Source: Aplectana chamaeleonis
Taxonomy: Eukaryota; Nematoda; Chromadorea; Rhabditida; Cosmocercidae
Direction of reading: 5' to 3'
NCBI GenBank assembly: GCA_029168955.1
Contig: JAPDOI010000063.1
Location: 1,426,001 to 1,490,000 of the forward strand
DNA: 64,000 nt
Both the position numbers and the translations under genes were made by a program. Positions 11,542 through 24,063 of the stretch are shown piece by piece. The notes beneath the pieces were generated by a model, which worked only from the letters and a program-made list of their open reading frames with translations, ran no database searches and had not been told where the DNA came from. How positions within the stretch are numbered: position 1 is the first letter of the stretch; each line of letters opens with the position of its first letter.

Positions 11542-12123
11542 TTAGGGAAATGGCTCAAATGCTCTTGAAAATTCAGAGCAGACGACAACTACGTTGATTT
11601 TCTGATCGAGAGCTGTGGTACAGTCTTCCATTGCTGTCAGCATATATGTTTCTGTAGAACTAGCAGCTCTGAATCCGAATCGAGTGTCAGGTACTGAGGA
11701 GTTGGTCTCCATAAATGAGACCAATGTTGATTTCAACATCCTTTCAAACACCCTGGCAAACACCGATGTAATGCTGATGAGACGGGAAGTTGAGGTCAAG
11801 CAGTGAGGTAATTTTTTAGGAATAGGCGAGATAAATGCATTTCTCCATCGGGCAGGAGCTTTACTATGCATACAACTACTGTTGCATATAACATGGGCAT
11901 CGATCCTAATGATACTTTGCGTTCCCCATTGGAGGTGGGCGCAAACTCGGTGCACCAGTGTTAAACCATATGACACCGAGTTTGCGAAAACCTCCAAAGG
12001 CTCGTTAGGATCCATGCCAACGTTATGTTCAAGGGGATAGGAGAGAGAGATAGCGATTTTATCGATGAAATATGAGGGTACTTCGTCAGGAGTAGCGGAA
12101 AAGGAGGTGGCAACTCGGACAGT
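11542..12123 (-). pseudogene. Reverse transcriptase fragment of a CR1-like non-LTR retrotransposon
   Basis: The minus-strand frame carries the order of motifs expected for the fingers and palm of a LINE reverse transcriptase: PDEVPSYFIDKIA, ARWRNAFISPIPKK, SLISI-type SVFARVFERML, FGFRAASSTETYMLTAMED, and FSRAFE in the place of motif A. In the family motif A normally has aspartates, while here both positions read glutamate. Upstream the frame is closed by stops near 12130. Downstream it ends at 11542 before the FADD-box region. There is no endonuclease domain, poly-A tail or target duplication nearby. This is a truncated inactive copy. Confidence 0.75.
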
Positions 12124-12844
12124 ATATTATTAATTTCTCCTTTGTGTAACCACACCGAGCTATCTGTGGATAAGCTGTGAGAATTTCAGCCGGTCAGTCA
12201 GAGAGGATGGATCATCAGAATGGGGTAAACGGAACTTCTGTTTTGCTAGCATTGACGTTTTGACTTGATCTGTTACAAGGGAGGCTATAGAAAAGTTCTC
12301 ACCTCCTGGGCGTTTCCCGTCGCTTCGGTAAGAAAAAAGATTGGCCTGTTACGGTATTTGTGTACTACCGTGAGTGAGGCAAACCAACAAAACCGGAGCG
12401 TACTCACTTCTGGCGTTTAGCGTAAAGTTGCGTAGACTGCAAGGGAAGACATTTTGCTATTTACTGGATATGAGTTCTAGATACTGGCAAATAACCTCAT
12501 CTGATGACGCTAAAGAGAAGAACTCCTCCAAAATTCTAAGCCACCTATACCCTAAAAGACAGGCTTTCCCTCGTCAACGAAGCGGTTCAAACAACTTCAA
12601 GCGCTATTGCCACGATTTCCTGCGAGATGCCGTCTACCTTGACATCAGCTGTTCTTATGGAAGAAGCTCTAAGAAAAAGGTCGCTTTTTCAACAACTCTC
12701 ATAAACTCGGGGGGGGGATAACATGGGGGCGTGGCCTGTTTTGACACTTTTTCAGGCGGGGACTACTTTCCACCTTAGGGAGTAAACGCCGCGCGCGGCG
12801 AAACGCATGATTTTTGTGAGGGTATTGGGTAATAAATTTCACTC

Positions 12845-12957
12845 CCTTAGGGAATACTTGGGGAGTGACACTGGTCACGTGCCACATCACCTGTGATAAC
12901 GTGTTCTTTCACTCCCCAACGTGACGTATAACTTTACTCCCCAAAGTTTCCCTAAGG
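12845..12957. mobile_element. Small inverted-repeat element
   Basis: CCTTAGGGAATACTTGGGG at 12845 is the inverse, with small differences, of CCCCAAAGTTTCCCTAAGG ending at 12957. CACTCCCCAA recurs internally near 12910. Length is about 113 bp and no gene is present. Confidence 0.6.
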
Positions 12958-12959
12958 TA

Positions 12960-15776
12960 GTAGGATGACGCGTCATCATCATTTTCAAATCATTTTCATC
13001 GATCGCTCAACCTTCGCCATGGGTTTAATCTGTTCTTTTCCTCTGCCACGTTTATTCTTTTCAAGTGATTACTCTGACTTTTATTCCTAACTTGCACTCA
13101 TTAATGGCTCCCATTCCGGAAAAAAGTTCTGTATTATTATCATCGGAATGTTGTTGTTCTTAGATTCTCAGATGCATTTTATTCGGTCCTTTTATTGACA
13201 AAAACAGCCACCCCACTTGTACGATAGTGGTTTCTGAAACAGAGAATGACACATTGCTCGTAGGCTTTGATCAGAATCGCGCCTGTAGCATCATCTTTCA
13301 AAAAATTCCTTCAAATCACTATTTTTCATTCGAAAACTTTTTAGTTAAAAAATGCACAAAATTCTGGTGAGAAGAGCTACTTAAGTTCATAATGATTCCT
13401 AGGAATCCGTTAAAAAGAGACAAAGCTTTTGGGTGGAATTTTTAGTGCTCCGTACAGTGTACAAGTACTGAGCTCTATGTGCAGTGTACAACGATCTGGA
13501 ATTCACATTCCGAACTTTTTTTTGTCCAAATACATAGAAATCCCAGTGAGTAGCCTCAATAGCGTTTCTGACCCGAAAAGGCTGATTCTCGAGAAATTTA
13601 TTGAAAATGGACTATAAATACTCGAAAACGCTTCCCTGCGCGTCATCCAACCATAATCTAACTATGTACGAACGGTATGTTGAATAATACTCCCCCCTTT
13701 TTTCTTTGTCGTTTATTGTAGCTCTTCCTCGTTACCTGGAAATCTCCTTTCAATACCGCTTTGTTAAATTTCGTTATATTTTAGGATTTAAAATTTACAA
13801 ATGCATCATGGCTTTGGATAGGCATCCAGAGCTCGTTGGTTGATATTATAGGTATGCTTTTCAGAGAGGACAGACCCATGAAAGATTGATTTCTCAGTCC
13901 TGCTTTCTTTAGAAAACCCAAGTTGAGCTCTGTGGCACATTCTAACGAAAAAAGATGGTGGACGTCCAAATACTGTCAAAACGCACTGTACATAGGAGGC
14001 ACTTCGCCTAGGAATCGAGAAGGTTTGGAACACATAATCTTTTTTTTCGTGGTTTTTTCCAAATTGGATCGATGCAGGGTGCAAAAGATTTAGGCTCTCT
14101 TTTCAATAAATTTTGAAAAAGCCAAGACTATGAAAATTATGAGCCCTTAAAAATTAGCAGTTTTTTAACGATTTCTTTCCGTAGAGATCATTAACGTGAA
14201 CGGGTTTTCCTGTTATCGAAATGCCATTAAAGGCCATGAGCTATAAGAAAACGATTAGGCTATTGGATTTGTAAACGTTACGTCCCGTAGAATTATATGA
14301 TTTTTATTTTTTGGAGAGAAATTTCTACAGATTTTGACCATGCTCGACGATGCGCTGTATCAGTTTTGGTCCGATAAAAATAACAATTTAAAAAAAAATT
14401 GGATCCTATCACTCTCACTTTTTTCGATTGAAAGTGATTCAATAGAAAGAAACGTTGTGCGAGCGACAGATCACTCATTTTTTCTAATCATCATGAAATG
14501 AAATGAAATGTTGGACATGATAAGGTTCACAAAGCCAAAAACCCATTTTCTTTTCAATGCCGTTCTATCACCTACCGGAATTGCATCTGGATCACCATTC
14601 CGGAGTGAAATGAAAGGAAGTGACAATGGGAAAACTTTTGTGCATAACTAAATATAGGAGTAGCCACTTGCACACGTGCTTTTGCTAGCGGGCTTTAACT
14701 CAAAAAAGCATTCATTAAAAAATCAGTGATTAGGTCAAACTACTTGAAATTCTCATTTTTCTCCTGCTAGAAGACTACTGCGCATCTATTGAGCATGGCC
14801 ATAACCTGCAAGATTGATATTTTGAAAAAATACCCACTCAAAAATATGAAAGGGCTCGATTTTTACAACCCTTGTACTGACAATAAATTTTCACCTATAA
14901 CGGTAGAGACATTCATTTCAGTTAAAGGACACGTACAAGCTCAAAAGCGATATCAACTTTATGGCATGAATCAATGCCTTGAATCTCATTGTATAGAGAA
15001 ACGCGGAAAGTTTATGAAAAAAAAAACGTCTGAAATGATGAGATAACGATTTTTCTGTTCTGGTTCTCAAGTGGACGAGTTGCACAACCCTGCAATATGA
15101 AAGGGCATAATTAGCGGAGTCAGCGACAAAGTGGTTGTGATAACGGTGCTAATAGACTTGTACGGCCTTTACTGAGAAGCTTACGACGCTGGATGCGTCG
15201 AAAGCGAGCCAAGATGACCGATTTTCAGCAGCTATTCCAAGGGGGGTGGTATTCAGGGACTGAACGGTTATTGAAAGTGGGCGGGGAACGGATGATTTAG
15301 TGACTCAATATGGCTCGAATCATGTTTAGCAGGCATTTGCGCCAAGTTTCGGCTGAGCTGCGACCCCACCTGTTGACTTAATTCTTGAAAAAATGTGAAA
15401 TATTTCTTTGATCATCTTGCCAAAAATAGACATTAAATTTGTATTCAGCCCACCGAATAACTCAGGGCGAATATTACTACTCAGAAAAGCCCCACATTGA
15501 ATGCGTGTCGAATATGCATCCAACTCCAGTAACCACTCCCAATACAACGCTCAATCGCAGGGGCGCGTGCGTTAAACAACAGCACGTACTGCAAAATTTT
15601 ATCGCAGTAGCACATGCTGTAAGGCGGTCCAGCGCTGTCGAAGCAGTGCACCGTCACAAGACGCGGCTGGTACACCGACATGTGACGCGGCCCGTTCGCC
15701 GAATACGATTCTATGGCATCTCGTCCCCGATCGGTACGGGACGGGTTAGAGTGAGACTATGGGGGTACGAGATAAA
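12960..15776. other. Long AT-rich interval without recognised gene
   Basis: Mostly AT-rich with short frames only. A frame at 14795-15046 starts with ATG but has no recognisable motif and no clear splice context. CAGTGTACAA words are repeated around 13440-13490. No inverted-repeat element could be bounded here. Confidence 0.3.
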
Positions 15777-16149
15777 GCGCACCATACCAGTCAACGCCAG
15801 CGCGACACGCGCGGGCATGCCATTGGAGAATGAACGGCTTGACGCCTCGCCCGCGCGTGACGCCCACTCTGCCAATGCGGCGACGTCCGTAACAACTTTT
15901 TCCTCATTTTCATTGTTAATCATTCTCCAATTTTATTCCGTTCCCTTCTGCTTCCATGATAGTAAACGCTTGAACAAATTCTGCTTGCTCGGCAACGTTA
16001 AGGCCCCTTCTAATCCGCTCCGCCATAACGTAGCCGCTGAGGTATTCTTAGTTTTCGCATGCTGCACGAAGTAGAAAGTATTCACACTCCAACGCCTCGC
16101 CCGGGCGTGACACGTTCCCCGCGCTGGCGGAAGCAGTATGAATAGCGCC
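15777..16149. mobile_element. Decayed relative of the 301-661 element
   Basis: It shares CAACGCCAGCGCG.CACGCGCG near the left end, a central GGCTTGACGCC word, and CGCGCTGGCGGAAGCAGTATGAATAGCGCC near the right end (read as two overlapping words) with the 301-661 element. The left terminus is badly eroded and no TTA duplication is visible. Confidence 0.5.
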
Positions 16150-17110
16150 CAAGAGTGGTTGTGCCCATTGGTTCGTTGGGGTGGAGACAGCGGTCCGAGA
16201 GGTGAAGGTTACTGAGAATACCTGAGTGGGAAATGGTGAAGGTTCCTTATAGATTTGCACGGAAAATTTTTCCAGCGATTTCTGGAAAAGTACCTGTTTT
16301 TCGCTTATAACATTTTTGATCTTTACGATGAATCTTTGAGCGGAGCTGTTTCAAATCTTCATAAAATTTTGCGGCGTTAAATAATGTTTTCAATTTGAGA
16401 AAAATACTTTACCAATCTCTCAGCCAATTTCAATATATGGAATGACGTTTCTCTCACCAAAAGCAATTAGTTTTTCGTCTATAACTTTTATCCTGGAAGA
16501 TAGCCTTTTGGTAAAGGTTGTTCTCGGAATCCCCATAACATTTTGCATCGAACAGCGTTTTCGGTTACAAAAATAAGTTTCCGCTCTTCAGCCGATTTCT
16601 GTTTACAATGTGCGTTTTTTGCCTGAAATTGTCGGTTTTCCGTCCACAACTTTTTGTGCTTTGGAGATAGGCCTTTGGTGAAGGTAGTTTTGAATTTCGA
16701 CGGAATTCTCGCGTCGACTGCTCCTCTATCTTCAGAGGTTAAGAAGTTGTAGGCGAAAAACCGGCGTTTCGTGAAATGAATTAGGCTGAAGGATCGAGAA
16801 AATGTTTTTCCAAACTGGAAACATCAGTCGACGCAGAATTCCATCGAGATTCCGAAAACAACCTTCACCAGACGCCTATCTCCAGGCACAAAAAAGTTGT
16901 GGACGGAAAACCGATAATTTCAGGCGATAAACGCACTTTACAAAACAGAAATCGGCTGGAAGAAGGAGAACGTATTTTTTGAAACTGAAAACGCTTTTCG
17001 ATGCAGAATTTCACGGGAATTCCGAAAACAACCTTTGCCCACAGGTGAAGGTCGGTGGAGTACCTGGCTCCACCCAACGAAGCTATGGTTGTGCCTGGCC
17101 CTGCCGCCCT
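16150..17110. mobile_element. Large foldback element
   Basis: The two halves are imperfect inverted copies. Examples are GGTTGTTCTCGGAAT near 16520 against ATTCCGAAAACAACC near 17020, and CGGTTTTCCGTCCACAACTT near 16635 against AAGTTGTGGACGGAAAACCG near 16890. Outer words GGTTCGTTGGGGTGG and CCACCCAACGAAGC also pair. The centre is close to 16750. No coding capacity is recognised. Confidence 0.65.
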
Positions 17111-17124
17111 CGTATATATCGTGT

Positions 17125-17649
17125 CTGCAGTATAGTTGTACAATTTTGAAAAATGTCGAACGAACGAAAATCGAATTTTTTTCGTCCGAAAAAAAATTCG
17201 AAAGAACGAAAAATGAAAAAATTTCGTTCGAAAAAATTTCGAACGAATGAATTTCGAAAAACTTTCGAAATTTCGGACGTCGAACGAACGAAATTCAAAA
17301 CTAATCAAAATTTAGATTTTTTTCGAAACTCGTCAAAAATTTCGAAATTTTTTTCGAAATTTGTTCGAAAAAATTACGAACGAACGAATTTCGAAAAAAT
17401 TTCGAAAAATCGGATTTCGAACGAACGAAAATCGAAATTTTTTCGTTCGAAAAAAATTCGAACGAACGAAATTTGAAAAAATTTCGTTCGACGAGATCCT
17501 GAACGAACGAAAATTGAAAAATTTTCGTTCGACGAAATTCATTAAAAAATTTTCGTTCGACGACACGAACGAAAACGAACGAAAAAAATTTCGAAAAATC
17601 TTTCGAAATTTTTTCGAAAATTTCGTTCGTGTACAACTATAGTCTGCAG
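17125..17649. repeat. Palindromic TTCGTTCGAA-rich block bounded by inverted repeats
   Basis: The block begins CTGCAGTATAGTTGTAC and ends GTACAACTATAGTCTGCAG, which are inverted copies. Inside are repeated units built from TTCGTTCGAA, AAAAATTTCG and CGAACGAACGAA, so the strand can pair with itself in many registers. The open frames in all six registers, rich in Phe, Ser, Lys and Asn, are products of this repeat. Confidence 0.8.
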
Positions 17650-18555
17650 GCGCGAAGGAGAAGCGGATTGAAAGAGGCATTGGACGTGAATTTCGAGTGA
17701 ATGAATTAGATTAATCGATGAATTCTTCAGTTTCGCCTTTCTGGAATACTCAGAATGGATGAACAAGTTGAATAAGCCCTTTCATAAATTGCCGAATGAA
17801 TAATTTTCTGGACTCCGTCTTTCTCAAAAATGTGGAATGAATGAAACAATGTAGATACGACTTTTTCTAGAATTTCCCAATGAGCAATACATTTCGAACT
17901 TGCCAACCTGTAATCTTTCAATGGATAAAAAATTTTAGAACATGTCCTCTATTCGTTTCCAAGGAATCTTCGTAAGTTTATTCCAATATTCGAATGATTA
18001 ATTTTTTGAGTAGTTCTTGATTCATACGGGGAAATAAATCAACAGCTGCTTTGGCATCTGACTATTCGAAAGTCATAAACGGAATTTGATCAAATATTAC
18101 GAAACTCCCAAACCTCGACTTCCTAAAAAGAGCGAATATCAGAAAGAGCGACAATTTCATTCTTCGATTGAATCGAATACGCGAATGATCCACAAAAAGA
18201 GATTAGAATTGAATTGATTTCTAAAAGAATTTTAAAACTAGAACAACAAAAGTAGGAATTTTCGAACAAATCGGTTAAAACAATTAACCTCAACTTTTTG
18301 AATTAATCGATCATTCGAAAAAAAGTCATTTGAATTTCTCGAAAAATCGAAAACTCTGAAAAAATCAATATTTCTCAGTGAATCGATTAACCGGAAACTT
18401 GAATCATTCAAAATCTCGAATGAGTCGGACATTCGAAAAGAAATAATGAATTCAGGTTGTTGAACAAATAGAAGATACGACTAATTTTAATCGAATCTAA
18501 AGCAAATATCATCTGAGAGAAATGAGACTGCAGAGATCCGTTTTTTCGCCTCCAT

Positions 18556-18756
18556 CAGGAAAATGAAAGCAAGTTACTTGTATTATAAAAGGCAAAAACC
18601 AGTTACCTGTAACATATCTTAGTCGATGTGAGTTACTTGCGACTTATCTCAGGTTATTTGAGTTACATGCAGCATCTCGACGGGATACCGCGTGCAGTGC
18701 TCTCCGATACTTTGCATCTCACTTTAACGTCGCTAGATAAGTCGCAAGTAACTTAA
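18556..18756. repeat. Partial copy of the AAGTTACTTGT inverted-repeat element
   Basis: Begins ATCAGGAAAATGAAAGCAAGTTACTTGT, comparable with the left end at 20261 and 59485, and contains AGTTACTTGCGACTTATCTCA. It is cut at 18757 by the TTAA-type MITE; its right end is not found. Confidence 0.55.
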
Positions 18757-19195
18757 AGGCACAGTCCAACCTCAGAATTGTTTTCCTGGTTTTCCCACTA
18801 TTTTTAAAACGGTCCCACGCTGATTCCAATGATGTCTCTGGCAACGTACAAGACCCCCTAGGAACGGAGTTATGGCCCCTTAAAAACTGAGCTGCGAAAG
18901 CATGGTGGACGAGTTTTCCGAGGCTTGTAACTTCCGCCATTTGCAACCAATGAATGCGAGTCAGCCTGAGTAAAGAGAGAGGTTGAGAATGAAGGGAAGA
19001 AAGGCTACTGACCGAAAAATCGTTGCTCATCTTGCCACTATTGAACTCGAAAGATCGTAAAAGAGGCGTGCCAAACTGGCTTCCCTATGTGGGCGCCCTA
19101 GGTGGCTTCCTCCTATATATCGCTTATTCCGAGGAACTGAGAGCTCGCACTTGGCAGGTGCTATATACGTTGAGTCTACTTCATATGGAAATCTC
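18757..19195. mobile_element. TTAA-type MITE, AGGCACAGTCC family, copy 1 (one end lost)
   Basis: TTAA at 18753-18756 is followed by AGGCACAGTCCAACCTCAGA. The body is the reverse complement of 63343-63819 (GACATCATTGG, CCATAACTCCGTTCC, CTCAACCTCTCTCTTTACTC). The last 50-60 bp found in the other copy are missing. A 103-codon minus-strand frame in it partly persists in the copy near 61430, but this tracks repeat identity rather than a gene. Confidence 0.7.
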
Positions 19196-19609
19196 AGATT
19201 TCGGAACACTTGAAAATCAATCAACTTCTCTAATCAAATATCACGCAGTGTTAATGAGTACTATAAGTATTCCTCTCAGAACTATCGCTCTGCGTTGACC
19301 TCCATGACCTCGCCAGACTCGAGCTGGAGAGAGGGAAGCACAAAGGAGAGCTTGCGAGAGACAGAAGCGCGCCACCCACTCAACAGTCAGGCGGCGGCTG
19401 ATATTGTAAGAGTCCATCCTAGTAGGGCGGGGACGAGACGCCCGGCAACCGCGCCGACCACCATCTGGGGCCGCCAGTGGCTGTTCAAGGTCTCCAGCGG
19501 CTGGGCGGGCCAAGTACCGCAAATCTTGGTAATTGGACGGGAGAGGCTGCCGAAATGTGAGCCCGGCCTCAAGAGTGCGTAGTGTGCTTTCTAGACTTGG
19601 GACCGAATC

Positions 19610-20050
19610 GAATAATTATTCGAATAATATTCGAATAATTCGAATATTCGAGTATTCGAATATTCGATTCATTCGGGAATTTCAATTTTGGGGTTTATTC
19701 GAATATTCGATTTATTCGGGAATTTAAAATTTGGATTTATTCGAATATTCGATTTATTCGAAGATTGGAATTTTGGATTTATTCGAATATTCGATTTATT
19801 CGAGAATTGAATTTTTGATTTATTCGAATATTCGATTTATTCGAAAATTTAAATTTTGGATTTATTCGAATATTCGATTTATTCGGGAATTTCAATTTTG
19901 GATTTATTCGAATATTCGATTTATTCGAGAATTTCAATTTTCGATTTATTCGGATATTCGATTTATTCGAGAATTTAAATTTGGATTTATTCGAATATTC
20001 GATTTATTCGAAAATTTAAATTTCGGATTTATTCGAATATTCGGAAAAAA
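19610..20050. repeat. Tandem array, unit about 42 bp (TTATTCGAATATTCGATTTA)
   Basis: About nine units of TTATTCGAATATTCGATTTA followed by TTCGRGAATTTNAATTTTGGA. It starts with shorter TTCGAATA steps. A related array in the same orientation is at 22548-22880. The FEYSIYSxI-like frame is a translation of the repeat. Confidence 0.85.
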
Positions 20051-20260
20051 GTGCCTGACATTCGAATTAGACAAGACCTATTTCCTTTGAAACAGAAACC
20101 CTTCAAAGAATCTTTTGCAAATTGAGCTATCCATTTTGTGAGTAACATTTCCGCTGTTCGTTCTTGTGTGCAGGTCTCCCGTTGCGCGCTGTACACAAGC
20201 ACCAACGCATATTGATTAGGGGCGGTGCCATCCGAAGTTGCCGCAACAGGCTGGACTGGT

Positions 20261-21178
20261 ACTCAGGAAAATCAAAACAAGTTACTTGTAATATGACTGT
20301 AACTTACTTGAATGTCTCAAGTAACTTACATTTATATTACATGTAACATACATTTATGTTACATGCAACTTAAATTTATATTACATGTAAGTTACACTTA
20401 TGTTACATGTAATTTACATTTATATTTTCATTATGAAGGCCATAACGTGACGCAGACGACACGCGACGCAGAGAGCGTGTTCCAGACCACAAACTACGCG
20501 AAAAATGCTGTGTAGGGCCTTCCATGCTGGTGTGGGGCCAAGTACCTCAAACTAGGGTAGTTGAACTAACATCAACGCCAGTCGTAAGCCTGACCCCGCG
20601 AGTGCGTCGTACATTTCCCTTGGAAACATCTTTTTGGTCGATTTAGGTTACTTGCGACTTATATTGTGCCGCTTGAGTTACATGGAACATATCGGAGGCG
20701 CACTGCACCCAGTATCCTCTCAGAAATCGAAAACAAGTTACTTGTAACATATCTAAGCTGATGTAAGTTACCCGCGACTTATCTCAAGCCATTTAAGTTG
20801 GGGCCTCCTAAACAGGCAGTAGCGACCGTTTATCCCATCGTTTTTAGCACTGAATACGCAGGAAGTTGGCAAGTTCAAACTTGTTGAAACTCGCAGAGCA
20901 TTTCTACTGGCAAAACAATGAGATGGAACACGTATGGATAAACAGTCGCTGCTGCCTGTTTAGGTTTTCTCATTCAAGTTACATGCAACATATCGACAGG
21001 AAACCGCTGGCAATTCGCCTCTAAAATGTTACATGTAACTTAAATGGCACAATAAAAGTCGCAAGTAACTTACATCGGCTTAGATATGTTACAAGTAACT
21101 TGTTTTCGGGTTTTTATGTTACAAGTAACTTGTTTTCGGGCTTTTATGTGACAAGTAACTTGTTTTAATTTTCTGAGT
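20261..21178. mobile_element. Inverted-repeat element with AAAACAAGTTACTTGT ends, copy 1
   Basis: The left end ACTCAGGAAAATCAAAACAA is inverted at 21159-21178 (ending TTTTAATTTTCTGAGT). Behind both ends are runs of GTTACATGTAAC-type words, and 20290-20430 is a tandem block of them. The middle shares GTAAGCCTGACCCCGCGAGTGCGTCGTACATT with 59485-60717 (two overlapping words). Length is 918 bp with no recognisable transposase. Confidence 0.75.
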
Positions 21179-21179
21179 A

Positions 21180-22540
21180 GCCGTCGCCTATTGGCGCTGG
21201 GCCGCCTCCCGCGAAATCAATAGTGTGTTCTCCTGCTCCCATTATTTTAGGCCATCGCCGCCGTAATGGTGGATAGAGGGTATCCACGAAAGTGTGGCTG
21301 CCCCCTGTCCCCCATTGTGGAGCTAGTTAAGCCAATCTCCTCCAATTTTCACCCCTCCGTCACTGGTCTCCTTTCTTTGAATTTCGTAATTGATTCTGTA
21401 TACACATATACGAAACGCAAATATAAGAATCAAACATGAGAAGCGAAGACAAGTTATGCAACTCAAACTCACATTCTGCAGAAATTTCTCTCGCCGCGCT
21501 TTTTCTCCTCTTCTTTCGAATACTCTGCTATCTTGATGCTCATCACCTTTTCGGATAATTTGCTTTGGGGCAATATGTGTATCGTCGATCACTGGGCGAG
21601 AGATAGCCGCGACGCAGCGATCTAACGTGATATCACTTGATCGATGTTCATGACTATCATTACCTCCTCGCTTGCGTGCGTGCCACGTGTGTTCGTCGCG
21701 GCGATCTCTCAACCACCATCGGCACGGAATTCGCATTCAGCACCCCGAATCACCTCCGCATAGCAATTTTGAGTCAAATCCGAACCAAACTACCGCATAC
21801 CCACCGTAATCTACCGCAAGCTGTCAAAAAGTCGATATACTGCATCAGATACGCGTTGATCACTACAAATAACCCTCAAAGAAACAATTTGAGCAACATC
21901 GTAGCTCTCCGGGAAACGTCAAAAGTCGCATTTTGCCATCCAATTTCCCTCCCGATGAGAAGCTTTGAACGAATTTAGTCGACAATCGACAAAGAAACCT
22001 CAGCTTCATGATCAGCACCCCAAACAACCTCCCCCCCCCACCACCACCACCTCTAGGGGAATTTAAGGTCAAATCTGGAATGTTTTTCTTCAACGCTTTC
22101 TGAAGCCCTACTTGATTTAGGTTAACGCTCAACCGAAAATTGGTACATGTGGGAAATGGTATCACTTCGTGGAAGCTCTGGAAAAAGTGCTTTTGCCCAC
22201 GCTTTGTCCAGGGGTTGTTTTGTGCGCTGAACACGATTGACCGTTTTCAGCATCTCGGAAGAACAGTATGCGTTTTTGAATGGTACAATAGGTATGCGAA
22301 ACGGAAGAATGCCTATTACGATTTTTGTCAGAGTGACTAGGCAGCTGTGAAGGGCATATTCGGGCCCTACATTCAAAGTGGTTCTAGAAAAGTACAGTTC
22401 ATGTGTGACTGCCAATTTGGCTATTAGTAGTTTCCTTGTAAGTGTTCCCCGTCTTGAAGGTAGTTCACGATAAAAACAGTCTCCTAGTTTCTTCGGAAGT
22501 CGAAGTTCCGGGGTGATATTGACCTTGATTTCGAAATGTC
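21180..22540. other. Interval without recognised gene
   Basis: 21730-22400 belongs to the dispersed family with CAGCACCCCGAATCACCTCC and GTTCTAGAAAAGTAC words, also seen at 6690-7195 and 50760-51640. A C-rich tract with CCACCACCACC lies near 22035. No exon is recognised. Confidence 0.35.
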
Positions 22541-22547
22541 GAATATT

Positions 22548-22880
22548 CTTCGAATATTCGAATAGTATTCGAATATTCGAATAATTGGTCGACTTTTCGA
22601 ATGTATTCGTTTATTCGGGAATTTTGAAAACGCCTTATTCGAATATATTCATTTATTCGGGATTTTTGAAAACGCCTTATTCGAATATATTCATTTATTC
22701 GGAAATTTTGAAAACGCCTTATTCGAATATATTCATTTGTTCGGGATTTTTTAAAAGGCATTATTCGAATGTATTCATTTATTCGGGATTTTTTAAAAGG
22801 CATTATTCGAATGTATTCATTTATTCGGAATTTTTGAAATGGCCGTATTCGAATTATTCATTCATTCGAAAACTCGGGTC
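22548..22880. repeat. Tandem array, unit about 42 bp, related to 19610-20050
   Basis: About six units of TTATTCGAATATATTCATTTATTCGGGATTTTTGAAAACGCC (given here as its halves TTATTCGAATATATTCATTT and ATTCGGGATTTTTGAAAACG). It is preceded by dense TTCGAATA steps. The orientation and first half of the unit agree with the 19610 array. Confidence 0.85.
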
Positions 22881-24063
22881 GAATGCCCATGTATAGTGCT
22901 TTCTTTTTTTCGTTCTGTCATTAAGTTGAACGTGTAACATTCACGCTTTGAGCGTTTTCTTTTTGTTGGGGCACGTGCTGTAACTTGAAACACAATAGGA
23001 GCACGTGCTACTCCTAGCTAGCAGCGTTCCCATATGTGCTCGAAGCCGCCTTGTCTTCGAAGTGAACGCATACTCGGCACGCATTAAATGCGGCGATTTT
23101 CTGAGTAACTCATTTAAGTTTACCAAGTAGTTTGAAGAAAAACCCTTTTTTTCTCTGAAAAATTCACGAGCCCCCCTCCCTAATTTTCATTCTTAAGTAT
23201 GTTCCACAATTTTTACGACCACCTATTGCGCCGAGTCGCAAGTCTGCGCAACCCTGGCTCGAATACAATGGTTTTGACTTCATTTGGGTGCTTGCGACGG
23301 CGTGAGCGTTCTAGTATTAGAAGCGTTCTGGTATGACCCCGTTGACCTTGCTATCTCCACCAAATTTGCGAGCGTGTGTGCTGAGCTTAGAGACCTACAC
23401 TAAATTTTTTCAACCCTTAATCTCCTACCAAAGCTTCTTCAAAAGTTCTAGAGAGGAGGGTCTGAATTTTTCGCACCCTCTATCGATTTATAACGAAAAA
23501 CCTGCAATACGGGTTTTGTGTCTCAAACCGTCTCGGTTCTTAGGTGAACGGCCTCATATATGAATATGTAGTAGGATGTTCTGAATGCCGGTGACCTTCA
23601 ATGTTTGTTCTATACAGCGCATTTTTTAATTGTTAGTGGTTCAAAAATTTTGCGAAATTTTAATCTAGGAAAGCGTAATTTCAAAGTTCTTGGATAGGAC
23701 TGTGAAAGCTGGTAGTGTCACTTTGTGGAAGGTGTGTGCGTTGAACATCTTTTATGTGGTTATTTGAGCGTTCCTCATGAGTGCTACTCCACGTAGATGT
23801 CCAGATTCATTTTGTTCACGACGTTATGACCTTTGACCTGTGCCATTAACTTCTGTAATTTTTCGTTGCAGTTGATTCCAGTGTTTGCTATTATATACGA
23901 ATGGGGTTATTTCACTAAAACCGGTTTTTGTATTGATGAAGCAATATATAAAGTTGAATATGAAGTGTTCTGTCCGTCTTCGCGCCTTGCTTGCGATTTA
24001 ACCAAGGTGGTTTAGCAGTCATAGAAGATCAGCGGTCAAGGGGTACTGTAGAAGCATGGGTAG
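22881..24063. other. Interval without recognised gene
   Basis: Unremarkable sequence with short frames only. A possible acceptor (TCGTTGCAG) at about 23870 precedes a 45-codon open stretch with no recognised motif. No repeat could be bounded. Confidence 0.25.

Noticed and set aside
14795..15046. 84-codon frame beginning with ATG
   Set aside because: AT-rich Lys-heavy reading without motif, neighbours or splice sites; likely chance.
15439..16074. 211-codon plus-strand frame, the longest in the window
   Set aside because: It runs through a decayed GC-rich MITE, shows no recognisable motif, and the opposite strand is open as well.
17153..17680. Long open frames on both strands rich in Phe, Ser, Asn and Lys
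   Set aside because: They are translations of the TTCGTTCGAA repeat block, open in several registers at once.
18719..19030. 103-codon minus-strand frame partly conserved at 61282-61587
   Set aside because: The similarity is explained by two copies of the same MITE; the frame shifts and breaks between the copies.
19731..20090. 119-codon frame with a repeated SIYSRI-type motif
   Set aside because: It follows the 42-bp satellite unit exactly (14 codons per unit) and has no splice or start context.
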